From contig JAPLHG010000095.1 of assembly GCA_026389745.1 (NCBI GenBank), positions 1 to 20,387 of the forward strand: 20,387 nucleotides of DNA. The letters run 5' to 3'. Both the position numbers and the translations under genes were made by a program. A model generated the notes under the pieces. That model saw only the letters and a program-made list of their open reading frames with translations, was not told where the DNA came from and did no database searches. The stretch is from Chloroflexota bacterium. Lineage in GTDB: Bacteria > Chloroflexota > Dehalococcoidia > Dehalococcoidales > Fen-1064. This document shows, piece after piece, positions 1 to 9,000 of the stretch. How positions within the stretch are numbered: position 1 is the stretch's first letter; every line of letters begins with the position of its first letter.

Positions 1-849
1 CAGCCGCATATCTACCCTGGCGTAACCCTTGCAACCGAAGAGACGGAATACCTTTAGTACTGCCTGGGCGATGGCTTGTTTATCTGAAGTGGTTATATCG
101 GCGGGGCAAACAGCACTGGTGCCATTGAAGTAAAGGCTATTTTCATTCCATTTGGCATCGAAAGTAAGAACCCTAGGCAAGTTTTGCGGCAGAGAAAACA
201 CAATCTCAGATATAGGCAAGACGATGAGCTCTTTATTTCCGAAAGCTGTGGCATTGAACTCACGGCCATCAATGAATTCCTCCACAAGGGCATCTCCACC
301 GTAGTAATTACTCACAGTCTTCACTTGCCTGATTAGCGAATCATGGTCATAAACAACACTCATTTCAGAAAGACCGTGGCTGGCATCCTCACTACGTGGT
401 TTAACAATGCAGGGATAGGCGAGATTAAAGTTTGAGATGGTTTCCGGGGTGAGTACCTGATAGTTTGGTGTCTTGATGCCGACGGATTTCAAGAGTGCCT
501 TGGCTTTTGCTTTATCAAGAGCCAGTCGTAGCGGTTTGCTGGGACAACCCGTGTATGGTATTTGTAACTCCTCGGCGATTTCTGGTACCAGAGCCTCAGT
601 TTCGGAACAATCATCAAAACCTTCAAACAGATTGAAGATTAAATCAGTATTGAGTGATTGGAGTTTCAATCTTAATTCACTAATTGGGGGAGTAAGTGGT
701 GTCATGGTAACATTATATTTGAGTTCAATGAGAGCATTTTCGACGGCATGAACTGCTTCGAGAACATCAAGTACTGCCGCCGCCTCATTTGTGAGGCCAA
801 AACGTCCCACAATTGGTTCATTATAAACGATAGCTACTTTTGCACGCAC
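1..849 (-). CDS. ATP-grasp ligase, D-alanine-D-alanine ligase-like, partial (C-terminus beyond window)
   Basis: My reverse-strand translation gives an open frame of 283 codons from a GTG at 849 to the window edge. The start GTG overlaps the end of the upstream ligase gene by 16 bases and has a GGAGAG ribosome site 9 bases ahead, which indicates translational coupling. The protein starts VRAKVAIVYNEP and contains the features of the D-Ala-D-Ala ligase family of ATP-grasp enzymes: IPYTGCPSKPLRLALDKAKAK (substrate/ATP entry region), the lysine strand CIVKPRSEDASHG, the adenine-side strand ALVEEFIDGREFNATAFGN, and GYARVDMRL near the cut end, where metal-binding acidic residues start. Members ligate a carboxylate to an amine through an acyl phosphate. 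The KamA neighbour suggests a substrate other than D-alanine, but that is inference. The last metal-binding motif lies outside the window. Confidence 0.85.
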   Translation of the reverse strand, partial: MRAKVAIVYNEPIVGRFGLTNEAAAVLDVLEAVHAVENALIELKYNVTMTPLTPPISELRLKLQSLNTDLIFNLFEGFDDCSETEALVPEIAEELQIPYTGCPSKPLRLALDKAKAKALLKSVGIKTPNYQVLTPETISNFNLAYPCIVKPRSEDASHGLSEMSVVYDHDSLIRQVKTVSNYYGGDALVEEFIDGREFNATAFGNKELIVLPISEIVFSLPQNLPRVLTFDAKWNENSLYFNGTSAVCPADITTSDKQAIAQAVLKVFRLFGCKGYARVDMRL

Positions 850-1748
850 AATAGATATCTCTCCAGAGCGGCGTTGAATACCGAAGCAATCAGTTCCTCG
901 TGTTTCCAGCCCAATTTAACTGCCATGATGACTAGGTCACTATAATCGCCCAGACCTGGCAGTGGGTTTATCTCCAGCATATATGGTATGCCATCAACGC
1001 CAACTCTGAAGTCAATCCGGGAAAAGTCCCGGCACTCCAGCACCTCAAAGGTTTTTAGACTGTACGCGGCAATCTTTTCTGAAGTCTCCTCTTTGAGATG
1101 TGCTGGGCATTCGTAATCAACCGTGTTTCTCCAGTCTCGCTTCACTTCAACTGTGTAAACAAAACAGTGGCCACCCTTTCTGGGCAGGATGCGCATCATC
1201 CCCAGCAGCATCTCGGCAACTGTCTCGGTGGCCTGTTCAGGATTATCTATCAGTGAACTGGGATGAACTCCTTTGCTTGAACCCTCATAGGCAGGTTTGG
1301 CGATTGCCGGAAAGGGGAAATTGTGCCAGGATATCGTGCGTAGTTCTCGAAGGCGGGTAATCACTCTCCACCCTGGTGTTGGAATACCGGCTTGCGTTAC
1401 TAGTTTTTTGGTCAGAGGTTTATCCAGACAAACTGCCAGACACCCTGGGTCTGAGCCGATATAGGGAATGTCCAGCATCTCCAGGATGGCAGGCACCTGA
1501 GCCTCACGACTGCGGTAGTTGCCTCGTCCCTCAGAGATATTGAAGACAATGTCAACCTTTTCGTGGAGGATATTCCGGATAAACTCCGTACCTCCACCTA
1601 ATTTAACTACCGAGTGCCCTATTCCTTCCAGAGCATGCCCGATGTAGTCAATAGTAGCAGGCGAGTCATATTCTTCTAATGCATCATCAGGTGCGACATC
1701 CTCAAGGATTACTGCTTCCTTAAGGTCATAGGCCAACCCGACCCGCAT
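834..1748 (-). CDS. ATP-grasp ligase, D-alanine-D-alanine ligase-like, with apparent internal deletion
   Basis: A 304-residue protein beginning 2 bases after the aminomutase stop, with GGAG 7-8 bases before its ATG. Family features are clear: GNYRSREAQVPAILEMLDIPYIGSD, the LDKPLTKKL motif, the lysine strand FPAIAKPAYEGSSKGV, then VKRDWRNTVDYECPAHL, DFSRIDFRV and the metal-binding LEINPLPGLG. It should catalyse ATP-dependent joining of two amino acids. Oddly, residues TVAEML run straight into LGMMRILPRK. In the family, and in the paralogue encoded next to it, about 25-30 residues lie here, with the EExxxGxE strand that contacts adenine and carries a key glutamate. The frame is kept. It may therefore be inactive, a shortened variant, or an assembly error. 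Ligase family membership is secure; present activity is not. Confidence 0.85.
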   Translation of the reverse strand: MRVGLAYDLKEAVILEDVAPDDALEEYDSPATIDYIGHALEGIGHSVVKLGGGTEFIRNILHEKVDIVFNISEGRGNYRSREAQVPAILEMLDIPYIGSDPGCLAVCLDKPLTKKLVTQAGIPTPGWRVITRLRELRTISWHNFPFPAIAKPAYEGSSKGVHPSSLIDNPEQATETVAEMLLGMMRILPRKGGHCFVYTVEVKRDWRNTVDYECPAHLKEETSEKIAAYSLKTFEVLECRDFSRIDFRVGVDGIPYMLEINPLPGLGDYSDLVIMAVKLGWKHEELIASVFNAALERYLLCVQK

Positions 1749-1750
1749 GT

Positions 1751-3079
1751 TTATCTCCTCACGACTGGTACTGGCACTTTATCAAATGTCTGGTAAGCCA
1801 TATTAGCATCAATTGCTACCTTACTGTCTGTCATCGGTTCCATTTCCACAGGTACGCTACCTGGATTGCGGAAGCGGAAAAGATGACCCTGGTAATTCTT
1901 CAGTATCAGCTCACCTTCGGTTTTAGCTATTACATAGTCGGGTTGGATGGGTACTTTACCGCCACCATGCGGTAGGTCAATAACGAAGGTGGGTATTGCC
2001 AGACCAGAGATGTGCCCTCTCAATCCTGCCATTATCTTGATGCCGGTTTCCACCGGGGTGCGCAGGTGCTCAGTACCCTGTACCTCATCGCATTGGAAGA
2101 GGTAGTAAGGGCGGACTTTACTCTTGAGAAGGTTATTACATAACTTCATCTGCGTTTCCACGGTATCGTTGATGCCGCGTAGAAGTACACACTGGTTGTT
2201 AACCGGCACTCCACTGCGGAGGAGTCGGTCACAAGCTTGAGCGGCTTCGGGAGTGATCTCTCGATAATGGTTAAAGTGAGTATTGAGCCAAATCGGTCCG
2301 TATTTAGACAGCATACTGCACAGTTCGTCATCAATACGCTGAGGCAGAACTACCGGGAATCTGGTGCCAATCCGGATGATTTCAACATGCTCGATTGTTC
2401 TGATTTTAGAGATGATGCTTTCCAGCCGTTGTGTGGAGAGTGTGAGTGGGTCACCACCGGAGATGATGACGTCTCTGACATTGTGATTGCGGCGGATGTA
2501 ATCTAACATCGCCTCAATTTCCTCATCAGTATGCACCCAGCCTCCATTGTGCCACTCACGTTTACGTGTGCAGTGGCGGCAGAGCATTGGACAGATATCT
2601 GTGAGTACCATCAAAACACGGTCGGGATAGCGGTGGACAAGTCCCGGTACGACAGAGTCCCTTCTTTCCTCAAGCGGGTCTTCCATACCAAAAGAGTCCA
2701 TGCTTATTTCTTCAATAGAGGGGATAGCCTGCTTACGGATGGGGTCATCGGGGTCATCCAGATTGATAAGGGATAAATAATATGGTGTGATTGCAAGAGG
2801 ATACTTTGCGGTCACCAGTTTGAGTTGGGATTGTTCCTTAACAGATAGAGGGATGAAACGTGCTAATTCCGTGACAGAAGTGATTCTGTTTCTGAAATGC
2901 CACTTCCAATCGTTCCAGTCTGAAGCCGAAACGCGACTAAAGAGCCTGTTTCTTCCGGAGGCAAAGCCCGTACCTGGGGGCTCTTCTTCCTTTGCCTCTC
3001 TTATGGTTGTAGTGTTACTCGGAGGTTCTTCTTCCTCGCTTACCATGGTAGTCCTAATTGCCGTCGCCGATCTAGTCAC
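1751..3079 (-). CDS. kamA: KamA-family radical SAM enzyme, lysine 2,3-aminomutase-like
   Basis: The family moves the 2-amino group of L-lysine to C3, giving L-beta-lysine, using a [4Fe-4S] cluster, S-adenosylmethionine and PLP. With the chosen start the protein has 442 residues; the Clostridium enzyme has 416. Visible are the radical SAM cysteines in CPMLCRHC (163, 167, 170), DVIISGGDPL, and the PLP lysine in HGGGK (375). The two aspartates that hold the lysine side-chain amine in the characterised enzyme appear present, in FQCDEVQG (331) and VIDLPHGGG (368); glutamate aminomutases replace them. I chose the GTG at 3079 because AAAGGAG lies 8 bases ahead; the longer TTG start at 3178 sits upstream of the predicted transcription start. 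The acidic N-terminal 45 residues are poorly conserved. Two ATP-grasp ligases follow at once. Substrate is predicted from residues only. Confidence 0.88.
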   Translation of the reverse strand: MTRSATAIRTTMVSEEEEPPSNTTTIREAKEEEPPGTGFASGRNRLFSRVSASDWNDWKWHFRNRITSVTELARFIPLSVKEQSQLKLVTAKYPLAITPYYLSLINLDDPDDPIRKQAIPSIEEISMDSFGMEDPLEERRDSVVPGLVHRYPDRVLMVLTDICPMLCRHCTRKREWHNGGWVHTDEEIEAMLDYIRRNHNVRDVIISGGDPLTLSTQRLESIISKIRTIEHVEIIRIGTRFPVVLPQRIDDELCSMLSKYGPIWLNTHFNHYREITPEAAQACDRLLRSGVPVNNQCVLLRGINDTVETQMKLCNNLLKSKVRPYYLFQCDEVQGTEHLRTPVETGIKIMAGLRGHISGLAIPTFVIDLPHGGGKVPIQPDYVIAKTEGELILKNYQGHLFRFRNPGSVPVEMEPMTDSKVAIDANMAYQTFDKVPVPVVRR

Positions 3080-3178
3080 CAATCTCACTCCTTTCGTTCG
3101 TGTTTTCAGGTTTAACGTGGTTATTTTTAATAATTTTGCTCTCGGCTCTAAACTCACATATATAGTGTCTTTTATCAA

Positions 3179-3207
3179 GATATAACATTTGCCAAAGTGG
3201 TTGTCAA
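3179..3207 (-). promoter_or_regulatory. Predicted sigma70-type promoter for the kamA-ligase operon
   Basis: On the minus strand TTGACA (3207-3202) is followed after 17 bases by TATATC (3184-3179). The start of transcription would fall near 3172, leaving a leader of about 93 bases before the GTG at 3079. This implies that kamA and the ligases can be transcribed separately from the permease upstream. Confidence 0.6.
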
Positions 3208-3261
3208 GCGGTTTTGAGAAATTTAGAAAAAATATTTTTCGGCGCTGTGAAAAATTGCCGT

Positions 3262-4536
3262 TTAATGATGCCGATTTCTCCAGAGTTTATTAATGCTTTT
3301 GAGTGTGGCATCAGGCAGACTTTTTAGTTCATCGGGGTTAATGCCGCTAAGCAGGAGTTCTTTAGTGTTTACTTTCGGTACCTGGCGTACTTCTGAAATA
3401 CGAGGAGTGAAGATAAATACTATCGCAAGGCGAGCTAATCCTGAAAGCAAAAACATGGTGAGCAAACTGCTTTGCTTTATAGTTGGCATATGAGGAGCTA
3501 TGATGCCACCCAGCAGTGCGCCTAAAGAAATGCCGCCGTACATCAGCGCGTTATTGAGTGCAATATAGCGTGTGCGGTTCTCTGATGGTGCGGCATCATA
3601 TAAAAAAATACTGGTAGCGAGGTTGAAACCAGCCCAAGCAAAACCTGAGACTACTTGTGCGAAACAAAGATAGTAGACATTAGCGCTGACCAGCCACAGT
3701 ATTGGTACAAGAGGAATTATTAGGGAGGTAATCTTGAGCACTTTGATGTTGCCGAAACGATCAATACGCTTACCCCAGTATGGCATGCATAGCAGAGTTA
3801 CTAACGAGGCGGTGGAGCCGATAATAACATAGGTGAGGTAGCTGAACTTTAAATCACGGAGCATATAGACAGAGAAGAATGGTCCTGCCAAGTAGACTGT
3901 GAAGTTGATAAATGCACAGTAAAGGATAAATCTGCCAACATTGGTGGAGTTCAATGTTCGACTAAGTTTTAGGATGTCTTGTTGCTTACTTTTGGGAACC
4001 ACAGCCGGTGGCTCGTACATTTGTGATAGGAAATATACTGAGAAAAAGCGAGAAACCAGAGCCCCGGCAAAAATAATAGAGAAGCCAAGGAATGTATTGT
4101 TAGTGAGGACTTGCAGTATGCCGCCGGCGATAAAGGAAAAAATCATCGCGACCAAGCCGCTGATTCTATTTCTTGAAGAAAAATAACGTCCTCGCACTTC
4201 TCCGGGGACAAGGTCAGCCATCATACTGCTCCAGGGTGCCATTGACAGGGAGTCAAAGGCAGTACCCAGAGTGACAAAAGCTATCAACCACCATATCTGT
4301 TGGCTGGGAAATATGTAAGGAATAAGGAGGATAGGTAGCCACATCAGGCAGTGCAGGAAGGCGGCTGGCAGTATGAAGCTTTTACGACTACCTGCTTTCT
4401 CTGCAAGACGTGGAGCAAAGAGTTGGGTAAAGACCATCGCCGCGCTTGGAATGCTGGAAAGTAAACCGATCTGGGTGGTAGAGGCTTTCATAGCTAGGGC
4501 ATAGGGGGTGATATAGTTCTGAGTTAGACCTAGCAT
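3262..4536 (-). CDS. MFS-type permease (start uncertain)
   Basis: A 424-residue, very hydrophobic protein with about 11-12 membrane helices. It shows major facilitator features: GLLSSIPSAAMVFTQLFAPRLAEKAGSRK (helix 2 and the loop 2-3 motif), LVPGEVRGRYFSSRNRI between helices 4 and 5, and a second-half loop WGKRIDRFGNIKVLK. It probably exports or imports a small molecule; its position before kamA and the ligases makes transport of their product or precursor possible. The first ATG (4536) cuts helix 1: the same frame is open upstream to 4659 and encodes family-like residues KEQVRKSLRNSVLDGSSYSA, but those 41 codons hold no ATG, GTG or TTG. No good ribosome site precedes the ATG. Either a rare start is used or the N-terminus is damaged. 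The C-terminal tail is soluble. Confidence 0.8.
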   Translation of the reverse strand: MLGLTQNYITPYALAMKASTTQIGLLSSIPSAAMVFTQLFAPRLAEKAGSRKSFILPAAFLHCLMWLPILLIPYIFPSQQIWWLIAFVTLGTAFDSLSMAPWSSMMADLVPGEVRGRYFSSRNRISGLVAMIFSFIAGGILQVLTNNTFLGFSIIFAGALVSRFFSVYFLSQMYEPPAVVPKSKQQDILKLSRTLNSTNVGRFILYCAFINFTVYLAGPFFSVYMLRDLKFSYLTYVIIGSTASLVTLLCMPYWGKRIDRFGNIKVLKITSLIIPLVPILWLVSANVYYLCFAQVVSGFAWAGFNLATSIFLYDAAPSENRTRYIALNNALMYGGISLGALLGGIIAPHMPTIKQSSLLTMFLLSGLARLAIVFIFTPRISEVRQVPKVNTKELLLSGINPDELKSLPDATLKSINKLWRNRHH

Positions 4537-4695
4537 TGCTGAATAGCTGGAGCCATCCAGTACGCTATTTCGCAGACTTTTCCTAACCTGTTCTTTTGTC
4601 AGATCGGTTGGGACTACGGGGTGTCTTGGAGGGTGTTGGATTTCGGTAGAGATAAGAACTCACCTGCCTTGCGGATTCCAGTATTACTGAGTCCT

Positions 4696-4701
4696 ATTAT
4701 A
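4696..4701 (-). promoter_or_regulatory. Possible -10 box for the MFS permease gene
   Basis: A perfect TATAAT lies on the minus strand. The hexamer 17 bases further upstream (TAGCAA) is a poor -35. If used, transcription starts near 4689, so the permease start must lie between there and 4536. Confidence 0.35.
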
Positions 4702-4785
4702 TGCCACGGTAGTATGCATTGCTAGAGACATGGAATCGCCCGGGAACTGTCGACTGAAAATACAGGGGGGCTGAGGATGCAATTA

Positions 4786-4959
4786 CTATTTTTGTGGCAG
4801 GTTTTCATCCGTAGCTGTTTTTGTGGGTGCCTGCTTTTCCACAGGTTTACCCATTTTAGCAATTCTTCGGATGCCCAAAACGAACATGCCAATAATTATT
4901 ATTAGCATGCTCATTGCCAGTAGTCCGAAAAGAACCATCAATATAAGGCCAAAGTCCAT
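4786..4959 (-). CDS. Small single-span membrane protein, 57 residues
   Basis: Found by reverse-strand translation. The protein begins MDFGLILMVLFGLLAMSMLI and continues with IIIIGMFVLGIRRI, so residues 4-30 form one long membrane helix. A basic patch (RRIAKMGK) follows, then a polar tail ending DENLPQK. By the positive-inside rule the N-terminus is outside and the tail in the cytoplasm. Upstream purines (GAGAAAAAGCAG) give only a weak ribosome site. I do not recognise a family. The ordered layout (helix, basic stop-transfer, hydrophilic tail) argues for a real gene, but length alone would not. It sits alone between the permease gene and divergent surE. Confidence 0.55.
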   Translation of the reverse strand: MDFGLILMVLFGLLAMSMLIIIIGMFVLGIRRIAKMGKPVEKQAPTKTATDENLPQK

Positions 4960-5070
4960 CTGCTTTTTCTCAACTTAAGCACATTATATTAGGTAAGAAT
5001 TATTAAATCAAACATAAGTCACGATGGTAAGTTTGTTAAATGGGGGGAGTACAAATTATAGAAAGAAAAA

Positions 5071-5099
5071 TTGACAGCCAGCCAATGAAAAACTAATAT
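5071..5099 (+). promoter_or_regulatory. Sigma70-type promoter of surE
   Basis: TTGACA (5071-5076), a 17-base spacer and TAATAT (5094-5099). Transcription would start near 5106, giving a 24-base leader before the surE ATG with AAGGA in it. Nothing else is visible between 4960 and 5070. Confidence 0.75.
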
Positions 5100-5129
5100 G
5101 TTTACATCAATACTGATTAAGGAAAGTAG

Positions 5130-5918
5130 ATGAACATTCTCGTGACCAATGATGACGGCATTGATTCTCAGGGATTATGGACTTTAGCTGAGGCGATGAG
5201 CCGGGTGGGGCAGGTCTTGGTCGTCGCGCCGGAGAAACAACAGAGCGGTGTTGGTGCGAGCATTTCACTGCATAACGGTATGAGCGTTGTAGAGATGCCA
5301 TCGCCGGTTTTGGGTATCCGTGCTTATGCCGTTGGCGGTACCCCGAGCGATTGTGCGTTTCTCGGCATATGCCGTCTGTCTCAGGGACACGTTGATTTGG
5401 TTGTTTCCGGTATTAATCTTGGGCCTAATGTTGGTAGCGATATTCTCTATTCAGGCACCGTGATGGCGACCTTGCAAGGTTATTTCCGCAAGATACCCTC
5501 CATAGCAGTCTCTCTTTTCTCGCGGACTCGCGAAGAAGAACCGAATTTTAGTATTACAGCTCAGTTTGTGGAAACTTTAGCTTTGAATATCAAGAATGGC
5601 AAAATGAAAACAGATGCTATTCTCAATGTCAATGTCCCGAATATCCCGAAAGAACAGATTAAAGGTATTGTCACTACCAGAGCGGCTTCTACCGGCTACG
5701 TAAAGTTGTCGGGAACTCCGGGCAATTATGCTATCGATTATCCTTTTGGGCTTAATAACTCGGCTAGCAAAACTCTCGAAGAAGGTACCGATATCTGGGC
5801 AATTCATTCCGGCTTTATTTCCGTAACTCCCCTGCACTTTGAAGTTACTCACCACGATGTTATCCCAACACTGTCTGAGGCTGTGCAGGAACTGGAGAAC
5901 GGGTTCTTAATTTTCTAA
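5130..5918 (+). CDS. surE: 5'/3'-nucleotidase SurE
   Basis: SurE removes phosphate from nucleoside 5'- and 3'-monophosphates in the cytoplasm using a divalent metal, and is linked to stationary-phase survival and nucleotide salvage. The 262-residue length is normal for the family. The start MNILVTNDDGID carries the metal-binding Asp8-Asp9 pair; Ser39 in EKQQSGVGAS and Asn in VSGINLGPNVG complete the site; the segment YAVGGTPSDCAF is also typical. The ATG has AAGGA about 7 bases ahead and lies just behind a good promoter. The gene ends 138 bases before the large lipoprotein gene on the same strand; no terminator is evident between them, so co-transcription is possible but unproven. Confidence 0.96.
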   Translation: MNILVTNDDGIDSQGLWTLAEAMSRVGQVLVVAPEKQQSGVGASISLHNGMSVVEMPSPVLGIRAYAVGGTPSDCAFLGICRLSQGHVDLVVSGINLGPNVGSDILYSGTVMATLQGYFRKIPSIAVSLFSRTREEEPNFSITAQFVETLALNIKNGKMKTDAILNVNVPNIPKEQIKGIVTTRAASTGYVKLSGTPGNYAIDYPFGLNNSASKTLEEGTDIWAIHSGFISVTPLHFEVTHHDVIPTLSEAVQELENGFLIF

Positions 5919-6056
5919 TTGATGATGTGAAATAAGCATCTCCTTCTCTGTCTTACCCTGTCCTCACAAACCCTGGCAACAAGACTAGAAACTAACTTTT
6001 CCCTGCCATCAGCGTTATATTTGGGTAGAGAATCGGTAAAAACGGGGGTTGGGAAG

Positions 6057-9000
6057 ATGAGAAGGATTTGGCTTAAAATAGCTACTCTGATACTGGTTGG
6101 TATCACCATGGCGACGGTGTTACCTGCCTGTCAGAAAATATCAGCAGCGGACAGCTATGTGGCAATTGTACCCAGTATCTTGCACAGCGGTCGGGCGGAA
6201 GCCATATCACTATCGCTTTTGAATAGCGGTCAACTGGTGAAGGATATTGTCGAAGTAACTTTGCTCAAGGACGGCCAAAAAATCACCAGTGCCAGTCAAA
6301 CGGTCAATGGTAATGGTACGGTAACTCTCGATATCCCTGAAGTAGAAGAGGGCAAATACGAAATACAGGTCAAAGGCACGGGATTTGAGGACAAAGCATC
6401 GGTCAGTATTGAAAAGAGTTTTCTTGTTTTTGTTGAGACCGATAAGCCAATCTACAAACCCGGCCAGACCATCCAAATGAGGGTGCTCACTCTCGACTCC
6501 GAACTGAAGCCAGTCACTGAGCCGGCGACCATTGAAGTTTTAGACGACAAGGGTATTAAGATTTTCCGCACGGAAGTCACCACCGATGAATATGGTATGG
6601 CGGAACTGGAATTGCCCATCTCCAACGAACCTAACCTCGGTGTCTGGAAAATAAATGTGATTACTGAAAAAGACAAAAATGAACTTGATGTGCGGGTTGA
6701 GGAATATGTTCTGCCGAAATATGAGGTGACGGTTGAATTATCTAAAGAATGGTTTCTGGTCAACGAACCAATTAAGGGTACAATCAAGGCCGAGTATAGC
6801 TTCGGTAAGCCAGTCAGTGGCGAGTTGGAGGTTGAAGCCGTCAAATACGTCGGACAGTGGCAGAGCTATGCCACTCTTACGAAAGAGATTGACGGCGAGG
6901 TGGAGTTTGAACTGCCGGCAGTGGGCTATGTGGCGGGTACACCGGCAGGCGGTGGACAGGGCAATATCCAATTGAATGTTACCGTTGAAGAAAAGTCCAC
7001 CGGCTATGTGGAAAAAACCAGCAGTCTGCTCACGGTGGCGCAGTCGGCTGTGAACTTGCAACTCATTCCTGAGGGTTCGGTTTTTAAGCCCGGACTGCCC
7101 TTCAGTTTTCTGGTTATCACCGAAACTCCTGACAACCGGCCGGTTGATGCCAAAATAGAAACCAATATAACCTACAGCGATAGTAAATTTGAAGATATCG
7201 GAACAGAGAAACAAACTCTCCAGACTGTTAAGGGTAAGGCTATTCTTGACATAAATCCGCCGGAAGGTGCTATTGCACTGAGTATCGAAGCCTTTGAGTT
7301 GACACCCGTATCTTCGGTGAGTCCCGCTTATGCCTCACAGGTGCTTCAGTCATCTTATTCTCCCTCGGGTAATTTCATACACCTGGAGCAAACCAGCGAG
7401 GGCACACCAAAGGTCGGACAGAAGATTGTATTCAGGGTCAATTCCACCAATATGGCAGTGAATTTCTATTATGAAGTAATTTCGCGCGGCAAGGTGGTTT
7501 TCTCCGATTACACAAGAAATCGTGACATTTCTTTCAGCACCACGCCTCTGATGGCGCCTACTTCCAAACTACTGGTCTATCAAATCCTGCCTAACAGTGA
7601 AGTTGCCGCCGATTACCTGCCGTTCAATGTTTTGGCGGAGAACCGTATGAATCTCCAGCAGGTCTTTGATGAACTGGAGCGACTCTATATGGAGCCGCAG
7701 GCAGAAATTCACGATGTCTCTTTTTATCCAACCGTAACCACAACGGGTGCGGCGGATATTTTCAAGAACGCTGGTGTAGTGGTAATGACTAACAAGAAGG
7801 TCCCGGAAAACAAAGTGTATCAGGCACAGGGTGGAGGTAGTTTCCTCGATAAAATATTCAACTTCTTTGCCGGTAGAGGCGATGCGATGCTGGAAAAAGG
7901 CGCTATAGTGCCAGCCGCTTCTTCTCCAACAACTACTCCCACCACTTCTAATTCCAGTTCTTCGGGCGAATTGGCTGAGGTGGAGAGGGTGAGGCAGTTT
8001 TTCCCTGAGACTTGGCTCTGGTTCGATGTCACCACCGATGCCAGCGGCAAGGCTAGTAAGAAGGTTACTGTGCCGGATTCCATCACCACTTGGATGTTGC
8101 GCGCTGTGGCAGTTTCTAAGGACAAGGGGCTTGGGGTGGCTGAAGATAGCCTCACAGTATTCCAGCCTTTCTTCCTGACCATTGACCTGCCGTATTCTTC
8201 AATCAGGGGTGAGGAATTTCCGGTGAGTGTCGCTGTTTATAACTATCTTGATGCAACCCAGAGCGTACAGGTGGGTATTGAGCAGAGCGACTGGTTTGAT
8301 CTGTTAGATGAGTCAACCAAAACAATCGAGGTTGGTGCTAATGATATCGGTAGCGCTCAATTCATGATTAGGCCTACCAAGATAGGAACTAATGAAGTTA
8401 AAATCACCGCCCGCAGTTCTAAAGAGGCGGATGCCGTCATTAAGACAGTAGTTGTTGAACCAGAGGGTGTTTCCCATGAGATTGTGGATAATCTGGCACT
8501 CTCAAGCAGTTCTACTAAGACAGTTGATACCTCTATCCCGGACAATGTAGTGAGCGATTCGGGCAGGGCGTACATTGCGGTTACCTCTAGCTTCTTAACT
8601 CAGACCATTGACGGACTGGACGCGCTGCTTCAGATGCCTTTCGGTTGTGGGGAGCAGAATATGATTCTCTTTGCGCCGGATGTTTACATAACGAAGTATT
8701 TGCAGGAGAGCGGACAGCTCAAACCGGAAATTATGGCGAAAGCCGAGAAGCTAATGATTACCGGCTACCAGCGAGAATTGACCTATCGCCGGACCGACGG
8801 CTCTTTCTCAGCCTTCGGTATGGACGATGAGTCGGGGAGTCTCTGGCTGACTGCCTTCGTGCTGAAGAGTTTCTCACAGGCAAAGGACCTGGTGTACATC
8901 GATGACAGTGTTCTGAACGATGCGGTGAACTGGATTACATCCCGCCAGAAGAGCGATGGCTCTTTTGAATCGGTGGGTTTTGTACATCATCAAGAGATGC

